The notes under the pieces: generated by a model
Seen by the model: only the letters and a program-made list of their open reading frames with translations
Databases searched by the model: none
What the model was told of the DNA's origin: nothing
In this document: positions 7,001 through 15,532 of the stretch, one piece after another
How positions within the stretch are numbered: the stretch's first letter is position 1
Layout of the letters: every line of letters begins with the position of its first letter
IMG/VR virus record: IMGVR_UViG_3300010300_000002
Coordinates: 1-43,415 of that record
Strand: one strand, 5' to 3'
Length of the DNA stretch: 43,415 nt
DNA from: a virus
Translations under genes and position numbers: made by a program

Positions 7001-10000
7001 GTCTTTACCAAATGCTTCTACTTCTGACCTAGAAAAACCATTATCTACATTTGGCTTTAAGTGCTTTGTTGACTTATGTTTTAATGCACTGGAAAGCATA
7101 GCAGAAAGTGATCTAATTTGATTAATATAAGATAAAGCACTTGGTGCATAAACCAAGTCATTAGCGGCAGCATAATCCAGTAAGATTTGATATGCAGTGA
7201 AACCAAACCCTTTACCTTGTTCTGGCGCAGAAGATGAATCCACTTTGAGAGTACCATAACCATCTATCTCGGTCATCAATTTATCTTCGTATGCAAAAAT
7301 GTAATCTATAAGCTGATCATTTTTTAATCCGTCATCTTCTGCTCGGATTAAATAAAAACCTTCTCCATCTGTATTTTTAAATGGACGGTGTACTATTTTA
7401 CCACCAGATGCTTGCTTGACTATCCGTTCAATATTTTTTGATTTAGTGGTGGGAACCTTAAATGCCTTGCTTGTATTTGTAACTGCTTCCCAGCCCTTGG
7501 TAATACGCTTTTGCATATCTTTTTCTTTGAGGGCATTACCTAGTTTCTCTACACCCTCTTTTGCTAAAGCATCATCTAAGAAAGCAAACTTACCATCTTT
7601 ATCTTTCCCAAAAAACTGAGGCCGCCCAGCCATGGACATATTTATTTGGTCCACATCCCCTCGTTGGACTGCATCCCTTGTAGATATAGTTTCCATGCCA
7701 GACTTTGTCCTTGCCTGCACCATATCCTCTGCCTTTGGCGGCATAAGATTGTTAATGATCTTTACAGGGTCTACATGCCTTTGCCCTGTCAATTGATCAG
7801 CCTTACCTATTCTTTCAATTCTGCGGCTGCGATACACGGGCCTTGGCTGCTTGCTCTTCGCTCCAGAATCTAATGCAGCAAGCCATGGGTTTGCATCAAC
7901 ATGTGCTTTGGATGATTTACCAAACATTGCATTGATAAAATTCATCTTCTGTTTAGCAATTGCTGGATCAGCATCTAGATTAAACCAACCGTGCCTGCCC
8001 TCACCATGATTTAAATGGTATTGATGCATAGCATCCATGAACGCATCTTTTGGATTTGATGTTCCAAATAGACGGGTGACCTCGGCCTGCTGCTGACGGA
8101 AAACTTTATCAATATTTTTGTACAGAGAATCAACATTGACCGTGCGGATATTGATGTTTCCTTTTTGCGTAATCTCTATTCCGTAAGGAACCTCAAGAAC
8201 ATGCTGGACCTTTGCATTTACATATCTCCCACCACCTTTTCCAGTAGCCTTAAAATAACTAATTAACCAATCAGAACCACCCTTGGCATTTGTCCCGTTT
8301 TTTAGGGACAAATTAATTTCTTTAAACAAATCTATCTGTGCTTTGTTCCAGCCGCCTTGTGATGCAACTTCATCAATAATACTTTCATCAATGAATCTAC
8401 CTTCAAATGATATCGCTTTAGTCTTTTCATTTTCTTTCTCACGAATATGACCAGCAGGTAAACCATCTGCTTCATCCTTACGCTTGACTGCATCCAGTAA
8501 TGCTTGACTAAAATCTTGATTGTATTTCCTTTGCTGGGCTGGAGTCATGGCAGTGTCTGGGACAATGTTTCCATTCTCATCCACCCTCATTATAGTCCCT
8601 GCCCGTAGCTGCTCTATTAACTCTGGATTCTTTGCAAACTCAGCACCAGAAATATCAATTACATTTTGACCTTCATCTATTGGAAACTTTTTCTGGACCT
8701 GCTCTTTGGACAGTCCTTCTATCTCACGATTGTATTTCCTAATTAATTCTGTGACCGCAGGTATTCTTTGCATCTGCCCAAAAACACCGTTAGGTGATTG
8801 CAATGTTCCATCTGCACGAAAGGTGCCGCCCAGTCTGGCAATCATGCTCCGCAGCAAAGTTTTATTTTTAAGCATGGGAGATTCAACCAATGCTCGCATC
8901 AATGCACCAGTTGGTCCCTCATGCAAATCCCTGTATCTCCTGCTATCTGATAAGAAAAAGTCAGCACCATGTTCAGCAACAATCTCACGGGCAATTACAT
9001 CATCTGGAATTAGATCAATAACTTCTTGCCTTGGTTTGTCTGGCTCAAAGAAAAATTTTCCGTACTCGTATTTAAAGTCATCCAGTTTTTTGTTTGTCTT
9101 GTAGCCCTTCCCGTCTTCTCTCATCACAGGCTTTCCTGCATCATCAACGAGCGTAAAGATCCCTTTTTTCTCAAGCAGATGATTACCTAGCAGAAGATCT
9201 GTAAACTGTCTTGAGCCGCCCGTTTCCTCAAGGTAATGAGTTATCTCATGCCGCAGAAGTGGTTCAATTGCCCATGCAGAATCAGTGTTAACTTCTATGT
9301 ATGCGGTTCCATCTACACGGTACTGTCTTCCACCCTTACCATCTGCACCGAGTGACTTAAAATTAAACACGGTATCTTTATAAGACATCGCAGCATTTGC
9401 ATATGCAATCTGGTTGGCCTTAGACATTGAGGAAAATGATTCCTTCATGCCAGAGGGTAGTAAATTTTTGACAAAATACTGATAACTACCATGCCGCCTT
9501 TGTGATATCTCGGCAGCACTTTTCCCACCAACCATTCTAAAAGGTTTACTAGCAGTGTAGGCACCTCCTCCGAAAACAGATCCCCCACCAATGCCTCCAT
9601 ACATGGCTTCTTCTTGCTCTCCACCCCCAGCGACATATCCAAATGATCCACCAATTGCGGCACCCTTTGCCGTTTGATTTGCCAACCTTCCTGCACTCTC
9701 TACGGTCCTGCCTATCTTTGTGGCATTAAGCATATCTACCACACCCTGTGTGCCAGTAGATAACTGTCCTCTTGGTGATAAGATGCGATTAAGAAGCTTG
9801 CCTTCCCCTGCCTTAAAACTTTTTTCAGCAGTGCTTCTAACAGTGCCAAATAATGTATCTCGATCAATGATCCTGTCTGTGATCATTTCCCTGCCATTGG
9901 CCCCTAATCGCTGAAAGTAATTAAGCTCAGTGGCAGGCTCCATCAGTTCTCTACCTAGCAGTGCAGCATCCCTTCCGTACCTTGCGAGAAACGGCAAGCC

Positions 10001-11470
10001 AAGAACTGTGGCAGTAGCCATGGTAGATAGCATCTCGTCATCTGTTAAAAAGTCTGTGAGTGCATAAGTACCAGATCCTGCGGCTCCGTATTTTAAAAGC
10101 TTTGATGCCATGCCGTTTTGAAAAAGCTGAACTGCTTTCTCTTCTGGAATGCCCATCTTCATGGCAATAGTAATTGCAGTTTCTGGGGCCAAATCTTTAA
10201 GGAAAGAAATAGCATTACCCACTCCCTCTATCGTCTTGCCAGTGACAACCATTCCGCTACCTGCAACCACTCCACCAAAAGTTCTTCTACCCTTAACTGG
10301 TATACCCTTAATCTCAGATTGAATAAGTTGTTTAAGTGGATTGCCTGCTGGTAAAACCTCTGCTGCTCTAAGCATTGCTTCACGCTGGGGACGGGCCATT
10401 GTTTGAATCTTGTCTAGATTCTCCAAAATGATTCCATCTAGTGCTTTTATCTGTGCTTCAGCAGCTTCTGCCCCTTTACCAAATGCACCTTTACCTGCAT
10501 ACTCGCCAAGCTCTAAAGCTTTCTTTATAACCGCTTGTTTAAGAATTGCATCTTTGGTTTCATTAACCATTGCAATCTGCGGTCCCCTCATAATTTTATT
10601 AAAAAAAGCACTACCGCCCTTTAAGCCTGCACCAAACGGTACAAAGTTCCATGGGTCTGCAATCATAGAACCACCCGTGGCTGCTTTTCTATCTGGCTGG
10701 ACCTCTCCACTAAGAATCATTTCTTTAATTTCTGGGTCTAGTCCTGCGGTCATCCAACTTGCAGTGTTTTCTAAGTATATTGTTTGTCTATGTTTTTCTA
10801 CTTCATTTAATTTCTTCCAAAATTCATATGAGCTACGAAGATCTTCTTCCGAGTCATCATCTGAGGTAAGCATATCTATAACCCTACTACCCCCCTTTAT
10901 TAGCATTTGAGTGTTCAACTTAATATCACCCAGCATCTGGTTTTGAGTTGCCACTGCCTTTGCCCGTTTTCTTTTCTTTGCTTCCTCAAATTTCTTTTTC
11001 TGCTCACTGGTCATTCCAGATGGAGTGCCAATAACAGGGATGGAAATATAATCATTTAGCGGCAGCATCGTTATTCCAAAATTGGAAAGAAATCTTTCTG
11101 GCCAAGTCTTTGCGGCATGTCCCATATCCTCAACGATCATCTTGGCACCATCCATGATCATTTCACCAGCACCCTTTTTTGATTTTAATTCACCAGACAG
11201 TTTGAAATATTTGAATGTTTCATAATCTTGCAAGATATCATCCATAGTAATATCCCGTGCTTCTTCTTCAACTGGTGCTTCAAAAGGTTTGTTTGCAAGC
11301 AAAGGATCTATTTGCGTATAACCTCCACCCTCTAATGGTATCTTACTACCCTGCTTGGGCATAGGCAGTGCTACCATTTTATTTACATAGTTTTCCTTGG
11401 CTTCTTCTTGCTTAATTAATTCCAACTCCTCTGGAGTAGGGTCACGGGCCTCAAGTAAATCCTGCATCAC
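4007..11470 (-). CDS. Giant internal virion / polyvalent protein with HEITH metalloprotease-like motif
   Basis: At 2,487 aa this is about 17% of the genome. Phages of this type carry one very large protein that is packed in the head and ejected with the DNA (known from T7 gp16-like systems). Visible features: a charged N-terminus; glycine-rich hydrophobic segments near residues 590-645 that could insert in membrane; H741-E742-x-x-H745 followed by YLEE, a zinc-metalloprotease-like HExxH site; a GKGFGFTAYQ segment near 1415 resembling an acetyl-CoA loop; and a lysine-rich C-terminus. It overlaps its neighbours by ATGA. Ejection, membrane penetration and inhibition of host proteins are all possible. 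No lysozyme motif was recognised. Confidence 0.85.
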   Translation of the reverse strand: MMQDLLEARDPTPEELELIKQEEAKENYVNKMVALPMPKQGSKIPLEGGGYTQIDPLLANKPFEAPVEEEARDITMDDILQDYETFKYFKLSGELKSKKGAGEMIMDGAKMIVEDMGHAAKTWPERFLSNFGITMLPLNDYISIPVIGTPSGMTSEQKKKFEEAKKRKRAKAVATQNQMLGDIKLNTQMLIKGGSRVIDMLTSDDDSEEDLRSSYEFWKKLNEVEKHRQTIYLENTASWMTAGLDPEIKEMILSGEVQPDRKAATGGSMIADPWNFVPFGAGLKGGSAFFNKIMRGPQIAMVNETKDAILKQAVIKKALELGEYAGKGAFGKGAEAAEAQIKALDGIILENLDKIQTMARPQREAMLRAAEVLPAGNPLKQLIQSEIKGIPVKGRRTFGGVVAGSGMVVTGKTIEGVGNAISFLKDLAPETAITIAMKMGIPEEKAVQLFQNGMASKLLKYGAAGSGTYALTDFLTDDEMLSTMATATVLGLPFLARYGRDAALLGRELMEPATELNYFQRLGANGREMITDRIIDRDTLFGTVRSTAEKSFKAGEGKLLNRILSPRGQLSTGTQGVVDMLNATKIGRTVESAGRLANQTAKGAAIGGSFGYVAGGGEQEEAMYGGIGGGSVFGGGAYTASKPFRMVGGKSAAEISQRRHGSYQYFVKNLLPSGMKESFSSMSKANQIAYANAAMSYKDTVFNFKSLGADGKGGRQYRVDGTAYIEVNTDSAWAIEPLLRHEITHYLEETGGSRQFTDLLLGNHLLEKKGIFTLVDDAGKPVMREDGKGYKTNKKLDDFKYEYGKFFFEPDKPRQEVIDLIPDDVIAREIVAEHGADFFLSDSRRYRDLHEGPTGALMRALVESPMLKNKTLLRSMIARLGGTFRADGTLQSPNGVFGQMQRIPAVTELIRKYNREIEGLSKEQVQKKFPIDEGQNVIDISGAEFAKNPELIEQLRAGTIMRVDENGNIVPDTAMTPAQQRKYNQDFSQALLDAVKRKDEADGLPAGHIREKENEKTKAISFEGRFIDESIIDEVASQGGWNKAQIDLFKEINLSLKNGTNAKGGSDWLISYFKATGKGGGRYVNAKVQHVLEVPYGIEITQKGNINIRTVNVDSLYKNIDKVFRQQQAEVTRLFGTSNPKDAFMDAMHQYHLNHGEGRHGWFNLDADPAIAKQKMNFINAMFGKSSKAHVDANPWLAALDSGAKSKQPRPVYRSRRIERIGKADQLTGQRHVDPVKIINNLMPPKAEDMVQARTKSGMETISTRDAVQRGDVDQINMSMAGRPQFFGKDKDGKFAFLDDALAKEGVEKLGNALKEKDMQKRITKGWEAVTNTSKAFKVPTTKSKNIERIVKQASGGKIVHRPFKNTDGEGFYLIRAEDDGLKNDQLIDYIFAYEDKLMTEIDGYGTLKVDSSSAPEQGKGFGFTAYQILLDYAAANDLVYAPSALSYINQIRSLSAMLSSALKHKSTKHLKPNVDNGFSRSEVEAFGKDYEQDVALLAMSELSMVRERFKEIDDFDYNFKTGKFSEFNKPITDKRLQEQLMADDRIDGTYPAEDGVGLTTAKRAIITNKLFLAQVKDQGPVTSKIFDTGNIDGIAYMPPKPPFQTISTDVIKNLEGDKNAIQAKLTMADYPENPYQDSVALPSRMGVVNNKVSGMFKSYDDVTNLINKLVDKIEYYKKKYPEFTKRTASFYSDMGKTAFDMAKFVPMKGRSQYDIADLQLRFLALGSPRSAVAANMTKSGRSIMGHYTGISGHKINPVDQQVAAQETALDWKAGKHFEVLDPDRKGASDKVRNFYLNGLAELIDLAKADTSEGAAKAASELMHRAAVTLDLIKPKEKLTPQLEAKLNKLLDGLATVDMWDMAAKEYAHPAYVIKSGRDTPNAKPFLWSIPKHRVISTMAESGTNWKAAKKDMKIDSAAEMNFQQANALQVDNINNWNETTWAERSKKGFGEETKWSYYKKNDEGGLTPQGGGPLYDAHQTVDGLIADMLNKRGHASFFGKQKLVARNAQEILWALTKFENPLESNQQLVLFGDRFQHFKQAMQPLLAGKGLDPKKISKEAQGILGAILDTYNKTADQKFPFEVDTWGDSANAKAVQDKIGQLGGEDRSLGVQKITDAVADQLGAEVQKIADQYGEELVVQNVQRGFGGYTEDGAAAVTPNISMTMRGNPETVRSVMMEISSALDQADGNVFRQPTIIELNDPKTKFNQTISFQTKGLTKQQQSDFFMDLNKLKDQDGEAFITGFTNTDAGMFIGDQYYKPNRLHDEIKANIQAIDKVMKKHKVKGFETHQLVAETFARGERTGPRSSFQRGVHNLIKSKVRNAQGRKYNGLPEVPSQLQRVIDGMHNLSKQELSSGELTKAKEGLASALDLLHIENIIDEDTHKARKDDLKEYTDKIKAKKNPVAPKIEKKLLQRLDDPKTTKSKKKNILWHMRSGYFGPTQFKNKAKKIMGEAKSMDLLSKEVRASAKSQNSYFTTPETSGKVKK

Positions 11471-13077
11471 TTTTTGGGATCTATTATTTTTTGTTCACCA
11501 TTTATCGAAACAACCCTCTGGCCAGTTGGTAGTGTTCTCAATAATTTCACTACCTTTCTTTTGCCTTCGTGCATGATACTTATGTTTCCATCATCGTCAG
11601 AATCTTTAGTAGATTTACTTGAATCTTCTTTGCCGTAAGTATCTAGAAAAGCTTTAGGGATATTGTTGTATTCTTCACTGAAAAATCTTTCCCTTATTTG
11701 TTTTTTAAAGCTTCCATAATATGGGTCATTTGGATTTACATATGAATTTGAAATTTCATTTATTGCAGATTCAGTGCCAGCAATTTTTATTTTAAATGCA
11801 GTGTCTCTAAGTATTTCCGCTGCATCTCGTAAGTCTTTTCTGCTGGAATCTGGAAGCTTACCAGTCGCAGAAACACTTATTGCTTTTTCAATCTTTTTCA
11901 TTACTGACTGGGCACCACTAAATCTTTGAATGTCTGGCTCGGTCAATATACCTACAGGCTCAAGTAATCTTGCCATTTTTACTACGGCAGCAACATCACC
12001 AACATCTTTTTTAGCATCTATTAAGGTCATTAATTGTTCCACATTACGGATAACCATATCTGCCTCATTGATCTTATTGTCCTTCTCGTAGCTTCTTTTT
12101 TCCGACAATATTTCTTTTGGAGCAACAATGGTATACTGCTGCTTCATTTTTTCCATTTGCTCAGAACTTAACTGAACTTTGTTATCTTTAGCCCAGTCCT
12201 GTATCCCTTGCATCGCTTCACCTTCGTCAAAAATTATGCGAGTGTCTGGTCTAAAATTTGGTGCCATGTCAGCAGCCTTTTCTTCATCCCGTAAGTTTTT
12301 TACTCGCAAAGCCTGCTCAACAGTGTCCATGCTTTGAAGCTGCATTTTATCTTTCCTCTCTTGCAATTGTCTCATTGCTCCTGCCTTGAGCATTGCTTGG
12401 TAAGGTGAATTTACTGGACCATATGCAGCCGCAAATTTATCTGGGTCCAATTCATTCATTGGAATTGTTTTTGGAATAGCAGATTTTTGCTTTATCAATC
12501 TGCTCTTTTTGGTATCTAAATCATTAAATTTATCTCTATACTCATCCGCAGTAATCTCTCCATCTCTTAGCATTTCAGCATACATGCTTATCTCAGTTCT
12601 GATTGATGATATTCCTCCATCAAGTTCTTCTACTCTTGGATTCTTTACTGCCCCAGACATTCTATTGAAATGATCCAGCTTGGCATTAATTTCTTGTTTC
12701 TGTTGCTCAAATAAATAGTTTTGCTGCTGCTGCTGTTGAGCATTTCGCTCCTCCTGCATTTTTAATTGCATTGATTTCTGGAACTCTTGGAAACCACCAT
12801 GCGATTTAATTAAACCCTTTGCCATTTTAATGGTCTCTTTAGGGTCATCTGTGTTTATTTGCACACCAGCTTGCCCAAGCATTTGTTTACCTAAATCAGT
12901 TTTTATGTAGTCTGCAATTTGTTGCTCAAAACCTTTTTCTTGAAAGTACAAACTACCTAGTTGACCGAACGCACGAAAGGCTTCCCCTATACCCCTTCCA
13001 TATGCTTCTGCCCCTCTAGTGATTGGCGAGAAGTCAGGTTGCTGCACTCTGATTTGCTGGAAATATGGGGAAGCCAT
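11467..13077 (-). CDS. Putative internal virion protein, glutamine-rich
   Basis: The 536-aa protein begins MASPYFQQIRVQQPDF, a common opening for proteins placed between the tail genes and the giant ejection protein. Residues 100-125 are very rich in glutamine (a run of six Q), followed by predicted helices and coiled-coil stretches. It is mostly helical with no enzyme motif. It overlaps the giant gene by ATGA, which suggests the two are made together and probably co-packaged. The function is inferred from position and composition. Confidence 0.7.
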   Translation of the reverse strand: MASPYFQQIRVQQPDFSPITRGAEAYGRGIGEAFRAFGQLGSLYFQEKGFEQQIADYIKTDLGKQMLGQAGVQINTDDPKETIKMAKGLIKSHGGFQEFQKSMQLKMQEERNAQQQQQQNYLFEQQKQEINAKLDHFNRMSGAVKNPRVEELDGGISSIRTEISMYAEMLRDGEITADEYRDKFNDLDTKKSRLIKQKSAIPKTIPMNELDPDKFAAAYGPVNSPYQAMLKAGAMRQLQERKDKMQLQSMDTVEQALRVKNLRDEEKAADMAPNFRPDTRIIFDEGEAMQGIQDWAKDNKVQLSSEQMEKMKQQYTIVAPKEILSEKRSYEKDNKINEADMVIRNVEQLMTLIDAKKDVGDVAAVVKMARLLEPVGILTEPDIQRFSGAQSVMKKIEKAISVSATGKLPDSSRKDLRDAAEILRDTAFKIKIAGTESAINEISNSYVNPNDPYYGSFKKQIRERFFSEEYNNIPKAFLDTYGKEDSSKSTKDSDDDGNISIMHEGKRKVVKLLRTLPTGQRVVSINGEQKIIDPKK

Positions 13078-13078
13078 G

Positions 13079-15076
13079 TTATTTATCCTCCTGAATTTTT
13101 GAGTCCATCCATTTGCGGATTCGTGCCTTTAATCTTGGTTTGTTTTTTATGAACTTGGCAAACCTTTCACCGAAGTTGAGGTAAACTGCACGGAACCAGA
13201 ACGGACTGATGTTAAGCATCCAGTGTCTAAACATTACCCATCTTGGATTATGAGATCCGTAAACTTCTCTTGCTACCCAACAAGCAGGTCTGGATAAATA
13301 TCCACCTCCCAATGCACCAAGTCCACCAGCAACACCACCAATGATTGATCCCATCATTGCTTGGTCTGCACCATATGTGGCTGCATTGTATGAGTTCAGC
13401 ATAGATGATTGATTTGCCATAAACTCAGCACCCTGTGCAGGATTGTAAAGCGTTGGCCCAGCACCTAAAGCACCAGTTGCATTACCAAATGCACTTTGCC
13501 CAGAGGTCATAGATTGCCCACTTGGGCGGCCAGTAATCGCCATAAATGCGTCAGCACTTGTAGCTTGCTCAACATTAATTAAATTCTGGAGGGCGGCTCG
13601 ATCCATTCCCAGACCCTGCATTTCCATCTGCTTATTAATTTGGTCAATTGCAATATCCCTATCAAGATCGTTTTGCCTAGTAGCGACTTTCATCCGTCCG
13701 AGATCCATTTGCGTCTGGATATTAGCAACCTCGCCAGCTTGTCTCATTTGATTAAGTTGTGCCAACCTATTTGCTTCCATGCCTTTTGCTTGCAGGTCTC
13801 GGTCCTCAATCATTTGCCTATTTTGCAACTCTACCTGCTGTGCTTGTAAGTTAGCTTGCTGGTTCATTGATCCAGCTTGTAAATTTGCCTGCTGGTTAGC
13901 TTGCTGTCTTTGCAAGTCTGCACTTTGATTAGCCTGCTGGCTTCTTTGACTGGCCTGCTGGTTAGCAAGTTGAGCCTGCATATCCATCTGTTGGTTAGCC
14001 AACCCAGCTTGCAATGAACTATTTTGATTTGACAAGTTGGCTTGCAAATTCGCCTGTTGATTGGCCAAGTTGGCTTGCAAATTCCTGCCAACATCACTCT
14101 CACGCAACTGTGCTTCTTGTCCAGCAATTCCCTGTGCAAACTGTCTCCGTTCGTTCTGCCTATCTCTTCTTGCACTTTCAAGATTAGACACTTCATCAAC
14201 AATAGCAGAAACATCCCTGCCCCTGCCCCTTGCAGATGCTGCTGCCCGTGCATCCTGCTCAATTTGCCTTCTTTCTCCATCAGACAAATTACCTCCTAAA
14301 GCCAAGTCAGACATTGCTTGACTTGATAGAGTTGATCTTAGACCTCCTAGGTCACCTATGGATTCTGCACCTACAGATTGATTGCTTACATTTTGTGACG
14401 ATACTTGACTAGCACCATATATGGGAGAACTTGTAACTTGTGGGACTGCACTGATTCCTTGTGCTTGAACATTTTGAGATGTTACATCATGCCCAAAACG
14501 ATTTGCTTTAATCTTATCGTTTTGCCCAGTGTAATAGCTACCTACTTCGCCTACATCACGCTTTAATGCATCGACTGTACCAGTAACCCCCATCTTCTTC
14601 TCTATGCCTAAAGGAGTGCTAGTCTGATTTGCCTTTGTGGTAAAATTATTAATCGCTTGTTGCATTTTACCAGTAGCCCCACCTCGCAATGCAGTGGTTA
14701 ATGCATTTTGGTTTGCTTGAGCTAAAGAAATATCTTGCTGTAGATTGTCGGCCTTACCTCTCTGCATCAAGTCTTGTTCTAGCTTACTGGCACCTAAGAA
14801 ATTACCACCAGCATCATACCCTGCCTTACGATATCCATCCGCGAATTGATATTTTTGATCACCACCAAGTAATGATGCGATTCCATTTGCTCCTGTAAGT
14901 GCTTCTCTTTGAATCTCTCCATCAAGCTTAGCATAAGCTTTACGACCTGTCTGTGGATCAGCTTCTGCCTTGTAGAGATCTGGTGATAATTCAATCTGAG
15001 CCTCCAATGCTTCACGCATCGACTCTTGGTAATTATTTGTTACTGGTGGTGGTGGAGATCCTCCGTACATTCCCAT
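13079..15076 (-). CDS. Putative virion protein with Gln/Asn/Ala repeats
   Basis: The 665-aa protein has a proline stretch (SPPPP) near the start and a long low-complexity region at about residues 325-430 made of repeating units such as QANLQA and LANQQ, likely an extended coiled coil. A glycine-rich hydrophobic segment lies near 575-600. The end begins CWVAREVYGSHNPRW, similar to a conserved C-terminal module of many phage tail or internal proteins (CxVAxxxYG). It precedes the two internal virion proteins and may link the tail to ejected proteins. Confidence 0.7.
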   Translation of the reverse strand: MGMYGGSPPPPVTNNYQESMREALEAQIELSPDLYKAEADPQTGRKAYAKLDGEIQREALTGANGIASLLGGDQKYQFADGYRKAGYDAGGNFLGASKLEQDLMQRGKADNLQQDISLAQANQNALTTALRGGATGKMQQAINNFTTKANQTSTPLGIEKKMGVTGTVDALKRDVGEVGSYYTGQNDKIKANRFGHDVTSQNVQAQGISAVPQVTSSPIYGASQVSSQNVSNQSVGAESIGDLGGLRSTLSSQAMSDLALGGNLSDGERRQIEQDARAAASARGRGRDVSAIVDEVSNLESARRDRQNERRQFAQGIAGQEAQLRESDVGRNLQANLANQQANLQANLSNQNSSLQAGLANQQMDMQAQLANQQASQRSQQANQSADLQRQQANQQANLQAGSMNQQANLQAQQVELQNRQMIEDRDLQAKGMEANRLAQLNQMRQAGEVANIQTQMDLGRMKVATRQNDLDRDIAIDQINKQMEMQGLGMDRAALQNLINVEQATSADAFMAITGRPSGQSMTSGQSAFGNATGALGAGPTLYNPAQGAEFMANQSSMLNSYNAATYGADQAMMGSIIGGVAGGLGALGGGYLSRPACWVAREVYGSHNPRWVMFRHWMLNISPFWFRAVYLNFGERFAKFIKNKPRLKARIRKWMDSKIQEDK

Positions 15077-15079
15077 AGC

Positions 15080-15532
15080 TTATTCCCCCTTATCGTAGGT
15101 TCTTAGATTTTTTAATTTTCTCATGTGGTCCCAGCCGCCTGCTAGGTATGCAATATGCAAAAACACATCGAGGTCACCACATCTTACAACGCAAGCAACT
15201 TGCCTGTCCCATTCAGATTCACTCTTTTCCATTTCATCACCGTCAAGCGTTCTATTGGCCAGACTTACTAGCAATGGAAAGATGGATTCTTTGTGAGTAT
15301 TGTAAAATGGATTGAATGAAATTTCTTTTACAAATTCTACTAACTCGTAAAATATTTGTTCTTTTGTTGGCTGCTTATCTTGGTCAACCAAATCATCAAA
15401 CATGTGATTGAAACACCAGAGTCTCCATGCAAAATTGTATGCATCGACATTTCCAGCAGCTACAATTTTACACCAATCTTGAGCCTCTGGATTTTTGGCT
15501 ACCTCATCTTCTGCCTGACAATAATCTATCAT
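15080..15532 (-). CDS. Hypothetical 150-aa protein
   Basis: It starts by ATGA overlap with the fibre gene stop. It contains a helical aromatic core (NFAWRLWCFNHMFDDLVDQ) and six cysteines. The DDLVDQD segment recalls acidic motifs of all-helical enzymes, but the match is too short to assign. It sits between the large fibre protein and the repeat-rich virion protein and may be a fibre assembly factor or a virion component. Confidence 0.7.
   Translation of the reverse strand: MIDYCQAEDEVAKNPEAQDWCKIVAAGNVDAYNFAWRLWCFNHMFDDLVDQDKQPTKEQIFYELVEFVKEISFNPFYNTHKESIFPLLVSLANRTLDGDEMEKSESEWDRQVACVVRCGDLDVFLHIAYLAGGWDHMRKLKNLRTYDKGE

Noticed and set aside
8706-9104. Plus-strand ORF of 132 codons within the giant virion gene
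   Set aside because: An antisense shadow rich in Ser, Leu and Pro, with no independent support.
10410-10910. Plus-strand ORF of 166 codons within the giant virion gene
   Set aside because: It lies wholly opposite a continuous 2,487-codon gene and has a composition typical of an antisense frame.
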